The notes under the pieces: generated by a model
Told to the model about the DNA's origin: nothing
What the model saw: only the letters and a program-made list of their open reading frames with translations
Database searches by the model: none
NCBI GenBank assembly: GCA_937894585.1
Contig: CALBGO010000129.1
Coordinates: forward strand, 1-28,027
Reading direction: 5' to 3'
DNA from: an uncultured Eubacterium sp.
Lineage (GTDB): Bacteria > Bacillota > Clostridia > Peptostreptococcales > Anaerovoracaceae
DNA: 28,027 nt
Program-made: the position numbers and the translations under genes
Part shown: piece after piece, positions 6,801-15,048 of the stretch
How the letters are laid out: every line of letters starts with the position of its first letter
Position numbering within the stretch: position 1 is the stretch's first letter

Positions 6801-6870
6801 TTCTTAAGAAATCTTAAGAAATACAGTTGTTTCTTAAGAAGTCTTAAGAAATGCCGCAATCTCTTAAGAC
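6801..6870. repeat. 10-bp-phased array of TCTTAAGAA palindromes
   Basis: The core CTTAAG, mostly as TCTTAAGAA, occurs at 6801, 6811, 6831, 6841 and 6861, all in the same 10-bp register. Units 1 and 2 form a 30-bp repeat (6801-6830, 6831-6860), with a partial third reaching into the stop region of the gene at 6864. A further copy (6676-6685) covers the -35 of transglycosylase copy 1. One helical turn per unit points to cooperative protein binding on one face. Confidence 0.6.
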
Positions 6871-7574
6871 GCTGTCTTTTCCGGATAGCCTCTCCCCCGA
6901 AGAAATTCTTCCATAGCTTCTGCTCTTTCCATAGTCAAGTCTGCATATCCCGTAGTATAATTCCCCGAATGAACAGAACCTGACCCCTGGTTATAGGCAG
7001 TCAGCGCCAGCCTGATATCCCCGAATTCCTCAATTTTATCTCTGATATAGGAAGCTCCGACCTTAATGCTCACTTCCGGATCAAAAAGTTCTGAAGGCGT
7101 ATGTCCGGCACTTTCGGCAAGGTAGTCTCCGGTCTGCATCAGCCCCTTAAAGTCCGCACAGCTGACTGCATCTGCGCAATATGCGCTTTCCGTCTGCGCC
7201 ACTGCCATAACAATTTTTTCATCTACATTATAATGGCGGGCATATTCTATAAAACTGTCTACCATAGAGTCTGCTTCCTTCTCACTTACCGAATGATTGA
7301 CATAACGAATGTATTCCGACAAGCCATTCTGATACTCTTCCTGTCGTGCTGCCGCATCCTGAGCCGCCTTTTGCTCGGCTTTCTTTTTGATACTTTCACC
7401 TTCAGAAAATACCGCAGCGGCTGCTTCTTTTATTTTAATATCGGCCGCTGCGATTTCGCAATCCGGCTTTTGCAGAATTTTATCCGAAATCTCACCTCTG
7501 CAGGCATAAACAGATGCCGCACCAAACATAATTACGGGAATCACAATCCAAAAAAACAGTAATTTCTTAGCCAT
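6864..7574 (-). CDS. Secreted lytic transglycosylase (SLT domain), copy 2
   Basis: A 236-residue paralogue of the transglycosylase at 5835. An N-terminal hydrophobic segment (4-22) ends in VYAC at residue 25: either a signal peptide or an imperfect lipobox (Tyr at -2). Residues 40-82 are an Ala/Lys/Glu helical linker. The SLT domain spans about 98-215, with catalytic Glu129 in AVAQTES, GLMQ at 144-147 and AYNQGSG at 193-199. AAGGAG lies 8 nt before the ATG. The gene is followed by the TCTTAAGAA array and then copy 1, so the two are separately promoted tandem duplicates. The linker differs in sequence and length from copy 1 while the domain is similar, suggesting an old duplication with different wall placement. 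Confidence 0.92.
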   Translation of the reverse strand: MAKKLLFFWIVIPVIMFGAASVYACRGEISDKILQKPDCEIAAADIKIKEAAAAVFSEGESIKKKAEQKAAQDAAARQEEYQNGLSEYIRYVNHSVSEKEADSMVDSFIEYARHYNVDEKIVMAVAQTESAYCADAVSCADFKGLMQTGDYLAESAGHTPSELFDPEVSIKVGASYIRDKIEEFGDIRLALTAYNQGSGSVHSGNYTTGYADLTMERAEAMEEFLRGRGYPEKTAS

Positions 7575-7621
7575 ATGCTATCTCCTTTTCTTTTGCTGCG
7601 CCTTTATTTCCGGCATTGTTT

Positions 7622-7627
7622 AGTATA
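7622..7627 (-). promoter_or_regulatory. -10 box of transglycosylase copy 2
   Basis: TATACT on the minus strand with no good -35 at 17 nt (TGCTTA). The direct-repeat box lies 36 nt further upstream, nearly the same distance as in copy 1 (37 nt). Confidence 0.5.
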
Positions 7628-7663
7628 GGCATATGAAAAAGCTGTAAGCAGCTTACTGTCAGA

Positions 7664-7681
7664 TTTCACCTGTATTTCACA
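7664..7681 (-). promoter_or_regulatory. 11-bp-spaced direct repeat, second candidate response-regulator box
   Basis: On the minus strand TGTGAAA-N4-GGTGAAA, period 11 bp. It matches the box before copy 1 in 13 of 14 repeat positions. The gap 7575-7921 also holds the -10 of copy 2, a GTAAGC/GCTTAC dyad, and the divergent PhzF promoter. Confidence 0.55.
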
Positions 7682-7766
7682 GGAAATCATCTTGTATTGT
7701 GCGAAGTACACACTATTTTATCTATATTTTTATTATTTTTATACAATCGTGTACAATATTTCTTTC

Positions 7767-7795
7767 TTGCAAAGAAAATCATTTTCAACTATACT
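7767..7795 (+). promoter_or_regulatory. Promoter of the PhzF-family gene
   Basis: TTGCAA (7767-7772), 17-nt spacer, TATACT (7790-7795). The -35 lies in a small inverted repeat TTTCTT/AAGAAA. The leader to the ATG at 7922 is about 120 nt. Confidence 0.6.
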
Positions 7796-7921
7796 GTAGA
7801 TAAAAGAATACGCATCGCCGGTTCAGCTTTTTAGCCGCCGCCGAAAAATCCCGAAATACAAGCTGCTCTTTTTACAAAAAGACTGTTCTTGTATTCTTTT
7901 GACGAGGAGGTCGATTGATTT

Positions 7922-8797
7922 ATGAAATTTTTAATTGCCGATGCTTTCACAGATACTGCTTTCGGCGGAAATCCCGCAGGTATTGTAATTCTGCCGCAGA
8001 GCGCTGATTTTCCGGCAGATGAGCTCTGCGTCAAAACTGCCGCGGAGCTTCGCTATTCCGAAACTGCTTTTATAAAAATTCTGGGAGACCACGAGTTTCA
8101 GATTCGCTACTTCACCCCTGCCGCAGAAGTTGATTTGTGCGGACATGCAACCATCGCGTCCTTCTGCGCGCTGATGCATCTGGGAATTATAGAAGAGAAC
8201 TGCACCTGTATCAATCATACCCTTGCAGGCGATCTAAATATAGAAGTCAAGAACGGTTTTGTTATGATGGATATGGCGTCTCCTTCCGAAATCGCTGTAA
8301 TGGACAAAGAGGAGGACATTAAAGAGCTTTACGGCATTATGGGTGCAGAATACGATTCGGCTAAAATCCCGCTGGTTCCGAGAATCATCTCCACCGGCCT
8401 TCCGGATATTATGATGCCGGTTTCCGACTTAACCGCCCTGAATGCAATGGAGCCGGATATGAAAGCACTTTCTGACCTTTCCGCCCGTCTTTCAGTTACC
8501 GGCGTACATGCCTTTACCCTTGACTGTGAGGACGGTGTGACTGCTCACGCGCGGAATTTCGCTCCGCTTTACGACATCGACGAAGAAGCTGCCACCGGAA
8601 CCTCCAGCGGTGCTATGACCTATTACTTCTATCTGAGCGGAAAAATCGGCGCAAAGGACAGCTGCCGTTTTATCCAGGGAGAAAAAATGGGCAGACCGTC
8701 CGCCATTCTCAGTGAAATCAATGCCGAAGGCGAAAACTGCCTGATTAAAGTCGGCGGCAGCGCTGTAATACTCGCCGAAGGGGAAATTCATATTTAA
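7922..8797 (+). CDS. PhzF family isomerase/epimerase-like protein
   Basis: A 291-residue protein of the PhzF superfamily (diaminopimelate-epimerase fold, two similar halves). The N-terminal half has FGGNPAGIV (14-22), the family catalytic Glu47 in LRYSETAF, and CGHATIAS (73-80). The C-terminal half has FAPLYDIDEEAATGTSSGA, corresponding to the usual P-x-G-x-x-EDPATGSA motif. Some members isomerise a phenazine precursor; most in Firmicutes, like this one without phenazine neighbours, act on unknown small substrates. AGGAGG lies 11 nt before the ATG. It is the only plus-strand gene in the centre of the window, is monocistronic, and ends at a long hairpin terminator. Confidence 0.9.
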   Translation: MKFLIADAFTDTAFGGNPAGIVILPQSADFPADELCVKTAAELRYSETAFIKILGDHEFQIRYFTPAAEVDLCGHATIASFCALMHLGIIEENCTCINHTLAGDLNIEVKNGFVMMDMASPSEIAVMDKEEDIKELYGIMGAEYDSAKIPLVPRIISTGLPDIMMPVSDLTALNAMEPDMKALSDLSARLSVTGVHAFTLDCEDGVTAHARNFAPLYDIDEEAATGTSSGAMTYYFYLSGKIGAKDSCRFIQGEKMGRPSAILSEINAEGENCLIKVGGSAVILAEGEIHI

Positions 8798-8829
8798 GTA
8801 CGGGAAAATAATTACTGCCCGAAAAGCAC

Positions 8830-8880
8830 AAAAAGTGTATGCTGTTTCTTTAACCCAAGAAATTTCAGCATACACTTTTT
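8830..8880. terminator. Bidirectional rho-independent terminator
   Basis: A perfect 15-bp stem (8830-8844 with 8866-8880) with A-tract on the left and T-tract on the right, plus inner TTTCTT/AAGAAA pairing. It serves the PhzF-family gene on plus and the minus-strand gene ending at 8924. Confidence 0.9.
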
Positions 8881-8923
8881 AATAATGATGACTATGACAC
8901 AAACTGTTTTTCTATTTCGTATT

Positions 8924-9112
8924 TTAATCTTCGCTATTTTTATCCCTGTCTGCCTTTTCAGCAGACTTTGCGTTTTCGTTTTCATCAAATAAATATCCCA
9001 AAACGGCAGAACCAGGCAGCAATGCCGCAATAACGGCTATTGACGGATTCGGGGATAGAAACAATCCAACTAATCCGCAGGCTGCGGTCAATATCGGAAG
9101 CGCATATCTCAT
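8924..9112 (-). CDS. Small two-helix membrane protein
   Basis: A 62-residue protein with two hydrophobic helices (about 2-18 and 24-42) and a charged tail (about 43-62, Glu/Asp/Lys rich). AGGAG lies about 11 nt before the ATG. It begins 51 nt after the stop of the envelope protein at 9164 and ends 43 nt before the bidirectional terminator, so the two probably share one transcript. The function is unknown. Its shortness leaves some doubt, but the ribosome site, helices and terminator support it. Confidence 0.6.
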   Translation of the reverse strand: MRYALPILTAACGLVGLFLSPNPSIAVIAALLPGSAVLGYLFDENENAKSAEKADRDKNSED

Positions 9113-9163
9113 AAAACCCTCTCTCCTATTTTACAGAAACGGCGAATTTGCAGCCAGTGTATC

Positions 9164-9610
9164 TTACAGCACACCTTCCTTAGCTGTAAACTTTCCTTCA
9201 TCGTAAGTAAATATATCACCCTGACAAATTCCCCAGCCCAAAGCACCGAAGGTGTCCAGAGCTTTTAACCGATTGTCTTCCAAAACAGCAAACCGCAACT
9301 GTTTTCCGTCCAGTTTTTCTGTATCCAGCTTCAGAACTCTGCCGTATTTCAGATTCCGCTCGGTTTCATATGTGATTTCCATATTTTGATCCATATTGTC
9401 AGGATTCGGCAGCAGACAAACCCTCCTGTCCTGATTCAAAGCAACAGACGGTGTAATTCTCGAACTCAGCATCGCTCTTTCAGAAACAGGATTATATACA
9501 CCATCCTTTGTCTCCACAGTCCTCCCCGCATACAGAAAACCCGCAATCAGACATAAAACAATGCAGGAGCATACAAGTCCCGTGATAAAGCTAAAGTTTT
9601 TCCTCTTCAT
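9164..9610 (-). CDS. Membrane-anchored extracytoplasmic protein, unknown
   Basis: A 148-residue protein. A basic MKRKN start and one hydrophobic helix (about 7-28) anchor it, with about 115 residues outside. The soluble part contains LKLDTEKLDGKQLRFAVLEDNRLKAL-like beta/alpha segments and no catalytic motif. The start at 9610 (ATG, AAAGGGGG about 8 nt upstream) is chosen over an in-frame TTG at 9631. It has its own good promoter and is followed by the small membrane protein at 8924. I do not recognise the family. Confidence 0.72.
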   Translation of the reverse strand: MKRKNFSFITGLVCSCIVLCLIAGFLYAGRTVETKDGVYNPVSERAMLSSRITPSVALNQDRRVCLLPNPDNMDQNMEITYETERNLKYGRVLKLDTEKLDGKQLRFAVLEDNRLKALDTFGALGWGICQGDIFTYDEGKFTAKEGVL

Positions 9611-9656
9611 AAATCCAGCCCCCTTTTTCAAAATCAGAAAATTTAACCTTTTTCAC

Positions 9657-9685
9657 ATTATATCATAGAAAATTCCGCCTGCCAA
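9657..9685 (-). promoter_or_regulatory. Promoter of the membrane-anchored protein at 9164-9610
   Basis: On the minus strand TTGGCA (9680-9685), 17-nt spacer, TATAAT (9657-9662). Confidence 0.72.
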
Positions 9686-9768
9686 TATATAATCTGCAGT
9701 TATGGACTTGCTGCACTCACCTCATTGAAGCAATATGGGACATTCCGCCTCCTGTCCGCTGCATTCTG

Positions 9769-11727
9769 CTATTTCACTGTAATCTTACATTTTTTTGCAA
9801 GGCCGTTTCCGGTTTTTACTGTAATAACAGCCGTTCCTTTTTTTCGAGCGGTTACTTTACCGCTGCTGCTTACGGATGCAACCTTTTGATCGGAAGTGGT
9901 CCAGGTCAGTTTGCGTCCGTATTTTCCGCTCTTTGAAAGTGTTGCTTTCAGCGTATAAGTTTTACCGCGTGCAATGGTTTTTTTAGAGTAATTGAGACGC
10001 AGGCTACTGACCGCGTCGGCAGTGCACTTCACTTTTGCGATTCTGTCGTTTCCGGCGGCGTCTCTCGTATAGACCGTATAAGTTCCCGGAACGGACAGTG
10101 TCTTGGTCCCGCTTCCGCTGCTTGTAAGACTCATGCAGGTTCCCATACCGCTTCGAAACCAGGTAAGCGACTGAGAACCTTTGGCATACCTGACTTCCGG
10201 CTTTCTTCCGCTGTCGTCCTTTGATTTTACCGACAGCTTCTGCTTATAAGATCCTTTTATTTTCACCATCGACACATTCAGAGAAGGCGCCTTTTCGTCA
10301 ATCTGAAAATCCTCGTCGCGATAAGCAGTCAGCGGTTTATATAAATCCAGAAAACGACTTCCCGCAACTTTTCCGATGAGCCCCTTTGAAGAAATCGCCC
10401 CGTCAAGAAGCAGAAAACGCATTTCCGCCGCTGAAATATCCTCATAATAAGAGTGCAGTACCGCTGCGGCTCCCGATACAAAAGGCGCTGCCATAGAAGT
10501 TCCGGACATATTACCGTATCTGCCCGACGGCAGCGTACTGTAAATATCCGTTCCCGGCGCAGCAATATCCACATATCTTTCACTGTAATTGGAAAGTCCG
10601 TTGAGACTTCCGCTGCTTTTGCTGTTCCCGACGCATATTACATTGGAAAGCTCATAGCACCCCGGATACACCGGATTAAAGTCCAAATTGGCGCCGTCAT
10701 TTCCGGCAGCGCATACAAAAAGCATTTCGGATGCGGAAATCGCCTTGTAAAGCAATTTATCATCGGCATAGGAGCCCATACTCAGATTGCAGATATCCGC
10801 GCCGTTTTCTTCCGCATAGGAAATCGCTCTGATTAAGTCAAATGTGCTTCCGGTTCCGTTTTTTCCCGCCAGTACCTTTAAATCCATAACGGAAACAGAT
10901 TCCGCTGCGGTTCCGACACCTGCAATACCGATTCCGTTTCCGCAGGCTGCGCCGACAGTTCCCGCACAGTGGGTGCCGTGGGCGTATTCGCTGTTGATGT
11001 CCTGCGGTCTTAACGCAGTATCTTCTGTAAAATTGTATCCGTGCACATCGTCAATATAACCGTTTCTGTCGTCATCGATTCCGTTGCCCGAAATTTCTCC
11101 CGTATTTTTCCAGATATGCCCTTCCAAATCCGGATGGGTATAGTCAATACCCGTATCGATTACCGCAACCACCGTTTCTTGCGGCTTCGTCAGATTTTTT
11201 TCCAGATAGTCGAAACTTTCATCAAACCTGATGTCAATTCCGTTATGACTGTTGTGCAGACCCCACTGCAGACTGAAATAGGGGTCATTCACCCGCTCTG
11301 CCTCGTAAACATAGTTGGGCTGCACCAAAATCCCCGCCGCCTTGCCGGAAAAACACTTTCGGATATCCGATTCATCAACGCCGCCCATACCGCCTTTCAC
11401 CGTTACCAGCGCCGTACAATCGTCTGCAAAGGTGATATCCGCAATCCACGAAGGCAGCGCAAGATGACGCAGACTTTCCTGCGCCGTCAGAATATATTCC
11501 CTTTTTACTGTTTCGACTTCCGCATCTTCTGCGCCTTCTGCCTGCCGATCCTTCTGATCTCCTTTGGAGGCATTCTCCGCGCCGGATACAGATTCCTCAA
11601 AGCCGGCAGAATCACCGTTTTCCGACACTGCTGTTTCTGCAAAAGAAACAGCCTGCCATGCTGCCTGCGGCATTACAAGAAATACGGCAAGAAGCAGCGC
11701 TAAAACTCTTTTCCCCTTTTTCTTCAT
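9769..11727 (-). CDS. Secreted subtilisin-like serine protease (S8) with Big_2 domain
   Basis: A 652-residue exported protease. Residues 1-31 are a signal peptide, 32-75 an acidic linker, and 76-145 a likely propeptide. The S8 catalytic domain spans about 150-465 with the triad Asp191 (VIDTGID), His250 (HGTHCAGT) and Ser411 (SGTSMAAP), and the oxyanion Asn343 (AAGNDG). An acidic, Ca-binding-like loop DDDRNGYIDD (218-227) follows the Asp motif. Residues about 480-570 form a beta-rich domain, and 573-652 an Ig-like Big_2 repeat (VASVSSSGKVTARKKGTAVI), often involved in surface or glycan attachment. There is no sorting motif. It starts 2 nt after the MATE gene and has only a GGGG inside the end of that gene as a ribosome site, so translation is coupled. 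Confidence 0.95.
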   Translation of the reverse strand: MKKKGKRVLALLLAVFLVMPQAAWQAVSFAETAVSENGDSAGFEESVSGAENASKGDQKDRQAEGAEDAEVETVKREYILTAQESLRHLALPSWIADITFADDCTALVTVKGGMGGVDESDIRKCFSGKAAGILVQPNYVYEAERVNDPYFSLQWGLHNSHNGIDIRFDESFDYLEKNLTKPQETVVAVIDTGIDYTHPDLEGHIWKNTGEISGNGIDDDRNGYIDDVHGYNFTEDTALRPQDINSEYAHGTHCAGTVGAACGNGIGIAGVGTAAESVSVMDLKVLAGKNGTGSTFDLIRAISYAEENGADICNLSMGSYADDKLLYKAISASEMLFVCAAGNDGANLDFNPVYPGCYELSNVICVGNSKSSGSLNGLSNYSERYVDIAAPGTDIYSTLPSGRYGNMSGTSMAAPFVSGAAAVLHSYYEDISAAEMRFLLLDGAISSKGLIGKVAGSRFLDLYKPLTAYRDEDFQIDEKAPSLNVSMVKIKGSYKQKLSVKSKDDSGRKPEVRYAKGSQSLTWFRSGMGTCMSLTSSGSGTKTLSVPGTYTVYTRDAAGNDRIAKVKCTADAVSSLRLNYSKKTIARGKTYTLKATLSKSGKYGRKLTWTTSDQKVASVSSSGKVTARKKGTAVITVKTGNGLAKKCKITVK

Positions 11728-11729
11728 CT

Positions 11730-13097
11730 TTATAACCCCGTTATCATATTGTTAATCCATTTTTTTGACCGGAAACGCCAGGTCAGAATCATTGCTTTGA
11801 TAATCTCTTCGCATTTCAGCATAAATACCGCCATATAAATAGGCAGTCCCAAAACCAGCGAACCGATGTAAGCAAGAGGCACTGCGATAAGCCAGAGACT
11901 TCCCCCCTCCGCCAACATAGCGAATTTCGTATCGCCGCCGCCGCGCAGCGTTCCGGTTACGTTGATGCCGTTATAGAGATTGATTCCTAAAAATGCGCCG
12001 TAAATCAGCAGAATTCTGAAAGTATACCCCTTTCCTTCTTCTGACAGATTGAAAAGTCCGGTCATCGGCTTTGCTGCAATAATCAAAAGAATACCGACAC
12101 AGATTCCCAAAATCACGCCGACTTTCAGAAGCTTTTTACCCAGTCCGTAAGTTTCCTCGGTTTTTCCCTGGCCCAGTTTCTCGCCGATTAAAATCAGTGT
12201 CGCATCGCCTACGGAAAAGCTGGCGAAAGCGAAAATGTTATTGATGGTAGCCGCAGCCTGATATGCCGCATATGCCGTAGTTCCCAGTTTTGCAAATGCC
12301 GCTACATACATCGTCTGTCCCAGACTCCACAAAAGCTCGTTGGTTGTGGTCGGCAGTGTGTTTTTGATAATACGCAGAACCATTTCTCTGGTCCAGCCGA
12401 AGTATTCCCGCAGAGGACCGTAAAAACAGTTGCTTTTTCTTCCCAGGAAAAACAGCACAATTGCAATTTCAAAAACTCTGGCTGTAGTTGTCGCCAGAGA
12501 TGCTCCGGCAACTCCCATGGCAGGCGCGCCGAATTTGCCGAAAATCAGAATATAGTTGAGCGTAACATTTGTAAAAAACACCACGCCGCTGACAATCATC
12601 GGAATTTTGGTCTGCTGGGTTGACTTAAACGCCATTTCCAGCGGCACCGATACCGCCATACAGAAGAAAGTCACGGTTCCGATTTTCACATAAGAACGGG
12701 CAAGCTCCATAATTACCGGATCTTTTGTATAAAAACCAATCAGCTGATCGGTAAAGAAAAAGGCACCGATAAAAAACAAGCTGCCTGCGCAAAATGCCGC
12801 AGTAACGGAAAATCCCACAACTTTTCGGATATTCTTAAAATCCCTTGCACCGTAAAACTGCGAAGTAAAGGTTGCCGTTCCGCTGGTAAACCCGAATAAA
12901 ACCAGATAAAAAATATAGTAAATCTGCGTAGCAATGCCGACAGAAGCAAGTTCCGCTTCCCCCAGGCTTCCGACCATCAGATTGTCCACAAGCCCCAGGG
13001 TAGCCGAAACTACCCCCTGTACCGCAATGGGGCCTGCAATTCGTACAAGTGTCTTATATAAAGACTTATTATCGTCCAAAGAGACCTGCTGTGTCAC
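11730..13097 (-). CDS. MATE family multidrug/metabolite exporter
   Basis: A 455-residue integral membrane protein with 12 predicted helices in two homologous halves, of the NorM/DinF-like MATE family. Family signatures include VDNLMVGSLGEAELASVGIATQ near the start of half one and the matching NELLWSLGQTMYVAAFAKLG start of half two. MATE proteins export cationic drugs or metabolites by H+ or Na+ antiport. The start is GTG at 13097, with AGGAGG 5 nt upstream. It is followed after 2 nt by the secreted protease, so the two are expressed together; whether they act together is unknown. It lies 116 nt after tagO, in which I see no clear promoter or terminator. Confidence 0.93.
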   Translation of the reverse strand: MTQQVSLDDNKSLYKTLVRIAGPIAVQGVVSATLGLVDNLMVGSLGEAELASVGIATQIYYIFYLVLFGFTSGTATFTSQFYGARDFKNIRKVVGFSVTAAFCAGSLFFIGAFFFTDQLIGFYTKDPVIMELARSYVKIGTVTFFCMAVSVPLEMAFKSTQQTKIPMIVSGVVFFTNVTLNYILIFGKFGAPAMGVAGASLATTTARVFEIAIVLFFLGRKSNCFYGPLREYFGWTREMVLRIIKNTLPTTTNELLWSLGQTMYVAAFAKLGTTAYAAYQAAATINNIFAFASFSVGDATLILIGEKLGQGKTEETYGLGKKLLKVGVILGICVGILLIIAAKPMTGLFNLSEEGKGYTFRILLIYGAFLGINLYNGINVTGTLRGGGDTKFAMLAEGGSLWLIAVPLAYIGSLVLGLPIYMAVFMLKCEEIIKAMILTWRFRSKKWINNMITGL

Positions 13098-13213
13098 AAA
13101 ATCCTCCTAAAATCAATTCTTTCTCTTTTCGTTCCTTCTATTTTATCTTACTGTTTGTTTTTTCTGTATCTTAATCTCAGTTCTTCTGTTTCTTCTCTGC
13201 CTGTGCAACCTGT

Positions 13214-14482
13214 TCACTTGCTCCGGGTTTCACCGGATTTTTCCGCAGAAACTTCCGCACCCGAAGCTGTCTCGCCGCACTCTGCGGCTGCACAATCGCT
13301 TTCTTTTAATGACGACTCCGCAGGTTCCGGCCGCAATGCTGCAAATTCTGCTGCCGAAGCCGCATCGGCTCCTTTTGCCTCTGTCTGTCTGCGTTCTTCC
13401 TGCCGCTCTTCCTTTGCGATATTGACTGCTTTTATCTGCGGCATTTTATGATTGGGATCTGTCAGGAACACATAGAGATAAACTCCCGCAATCCCCACCA
13501 GCACAAAAGCATCTTTATAAAGCTCCCTGCTGATTAAAACCGCCGCCATTCCCATAACCGCACTGATTCCGTAAAGCATCAGAACTGCTCGTCTCTGTCC
13601 GTAGCCCGACGCCATCAGTCTGTGATGCAGATGTCCCTTGTCCGCTTCCATAATAGGTCTGCGGTTGACAACTCTTCTCAGAATCGCAAAAAAAGTATCG
13701 AAAATCGGAATTCCCAGCACGACCACCGGCACGACCACTGCAATAACCGTAGACCGTTTCAGCGGCCCCACTACAGAAAGGGCTGCAATCATAAATCCGA
13801 GAAAGAGAGAACCGCCGTCTCCCATAAAAATCTTTGCCGGATAAAAGTTAAACGGCAGAAATCCGAGGCAGCCTCCTGCCAGAGCAAGCATGGCAAGGCA
13901 TACAATCATCATACCGTATTCGTCACCGTGAATATATGCCACATATGCGATACACAGTGATGAAATCGCAGCAATCCCCGCCGCAAGTCCGTCAAGTCCG
14001 TCAATCAGATTGATAGTGTTGGTAATTCCCACAATCCAGATTACCGTCACAAAGAAGCACATCGCTTCGCCGAAATGCAGCGCGCCTTCACCGAAATAAT
14101 TGGTAATAAAGCGAATCCGAAGTCCCATACAGTACATCAAAATCGCTACCAGAAGCTGCGCAGTAAACTTGACCTTTGCATCTAGATTCTTAAGATCATC
14201 TACGACTCCTAAAAAATATATCAAAGTACCGCCGATGATGACGGGAATGATTTTTTCGTTCTGTCCTGCATAAATAGCCATTGATGCAGTTGTTCCAAGG
14301 AAAATAGCCATTCCTCCGAACCGGGGCATCGCCTTGCTGTGCATTCTTCGCCCGTCTTTTGGGATATCCATTGCACCGATTTTCGGCGCCAGCTTAATTG
14401 CCGCCGGCGTAAATATCAGCGCAAGAACAAAAGCGGTCACAAAAGCCGCCAGCAAGGTCAGTCTTGTGATTTCTGTTTCCAT
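13214..14482 (-). CDS. tagO: Undecaprenyl-phosphate GlcNAc-1-phosphate transferase (TagO/WecA)
   Basis: A 422-residue polytopic enzyme of the MraY/WecA family, moving GlcNAc-1-P from UDP-GlcNAc onto undecaprenyl phosphate, the first step of teichoic acid or other wall polymer synthesis. Visible motifs: MPRFGGMAIF (52-61), the Mg-binding DD (95-96), the NLIDGLDGLAAG loop (158-169), FMGDGGSLFLGF (219-230) and HLHHRLMASG (284-293), the His-rich loop of the WecA/TagO branch rather than MraY. About 11 helices end near 340. Residues 345-422 are an unusual Ala/Glu/Ser-rich hydrophilic tail absent from typical TagO. A GAGGA site lies 8 nt before the ATG. It follows the dCMP deaminase gene by 31 nt. 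Confidence 0.93.
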   Translation of the reverse strand: METEITRLTLLAAFVTAFVLALIFTPAAIKLAPKIGAMDIPKDGRRMHSKAMPRFGGMAIFLGTTASMAIYAGQNEKIIPVIIGGTLIYFLGVVDDLKNLDAKVKFTAQLLVAILMYCMGLRIRFITNYFGEGALHFGEAMCFFVTVIWIVGITNTINLIDGLDGLAAGIAAISSLCIAYVAYIHGDEYGMMIVCLAMLALAGGCLGFLPFNFYPAKIFMGDGGSLFLGFMIAALSVVGPLKRSTVIAVVVPVVVLGIPIFDTFFAILRRVVNRRPIMEADKGHLHHRLMASGYGQRRAVLMLYGISAVMGMAAVLISRELYKDAFVLVGIAGVYLYVFLTDPNHKMPQIKAVNIAKEERQEERRQTEAKGADAASAAEFAALRPEPAESSLKESDCAAAECGETASGAEVSAEKSGETRSK

Positions 14483-14513
14483 AAATATTCCTCAAATATT
14501 TCTATAAAATGTC

Positions 14514-14999
14514 TTATGCCTCTTCATTTCCCAACATAATAATCTTAAGGCCCGCTTCCTCCAGAATCTCCGCAGAAAGTTCGTCCGGATAACCTTCTTT
14601 TACGACAATCCGATTAATGCCTGCATTGATAATCATTTTTGCACAGATAACGCACGGCTGGTGAGTAATGTAAATGCTTGCATTTTCAATACTCTGCCCC
14701 AGAGTTGCCGCCTGAATAATCGCATTTTGTTCTGCGTGAAGCGCTCTGCACAGCTCATGGCGCTGCCCGGAAGGAACGCCCAGTTTCTGCCGCAGACATC
14801 CCCCTAAATCTCCGCAGTGGCGAAGTCCGCGAGGCGCGCCGTTATAACCTGTAGCAATAATATGTTTATCCTTTACAATCACTGCGCCCACTTTTCTTCT
14901 GAGGCATGTGGAACGCTGCGCTGTCAGTTCTGCCATCTGCATAAAATATTCATCCCAGCTGGGACGCGTATCTGTTCCCGCAGTCTTTATATCGTTCAT
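14514..14999 (-). CDS. comEB: dCMP deaminase (ComEB-like)
   Basis: A 161-residue zinc deaminase converting dCMP to dUMP for dTTP synthesis. The catalytic motif is HAEQNAI (His88, Glu90) and PCVIC (Cys116, Cys119) completes the zinc site. Extra Cys/His residues (HC 61-62, Cys68, HELC 81-84) match the second, structural zinc site of this family. The length is normal. The ATG at 14999 has GAGAGGA about 9 nt upstream. It lies between truA (49 nt gap) and tagO (31 nt gap) on a probable common transcript. The ComEB name reflects the B. subtilis family member; here there are no competence genes beside it. Confidence 0.92.
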   Translation of the reverse strand: MNDIKTAGTDTRPSWDEYFMQMAELTAQRSTCLRRKVGAVIVKDKHIIATGYNGAPRGLRHCGDLGGCLRQKLGVPSGQRHELCRALHAEQNAIIQAATLGQSIENASIYITHQPCVICAKMIINAGINRIVVKEGYPDELSAEILEEAGLKIIMLGNEEA

Positions 15000-15048
15000 T
15001 TGCTGTATCCTCTCTTTCCTTCTGAATTATGAAGTCTTTATGCCGATT

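Noticed and set aside
8812..9030. 72-residue minus-strand frame
   Set aside because: It runs through the bidirectional terminator and overlaps the better-supported small membrane protein in another frame.
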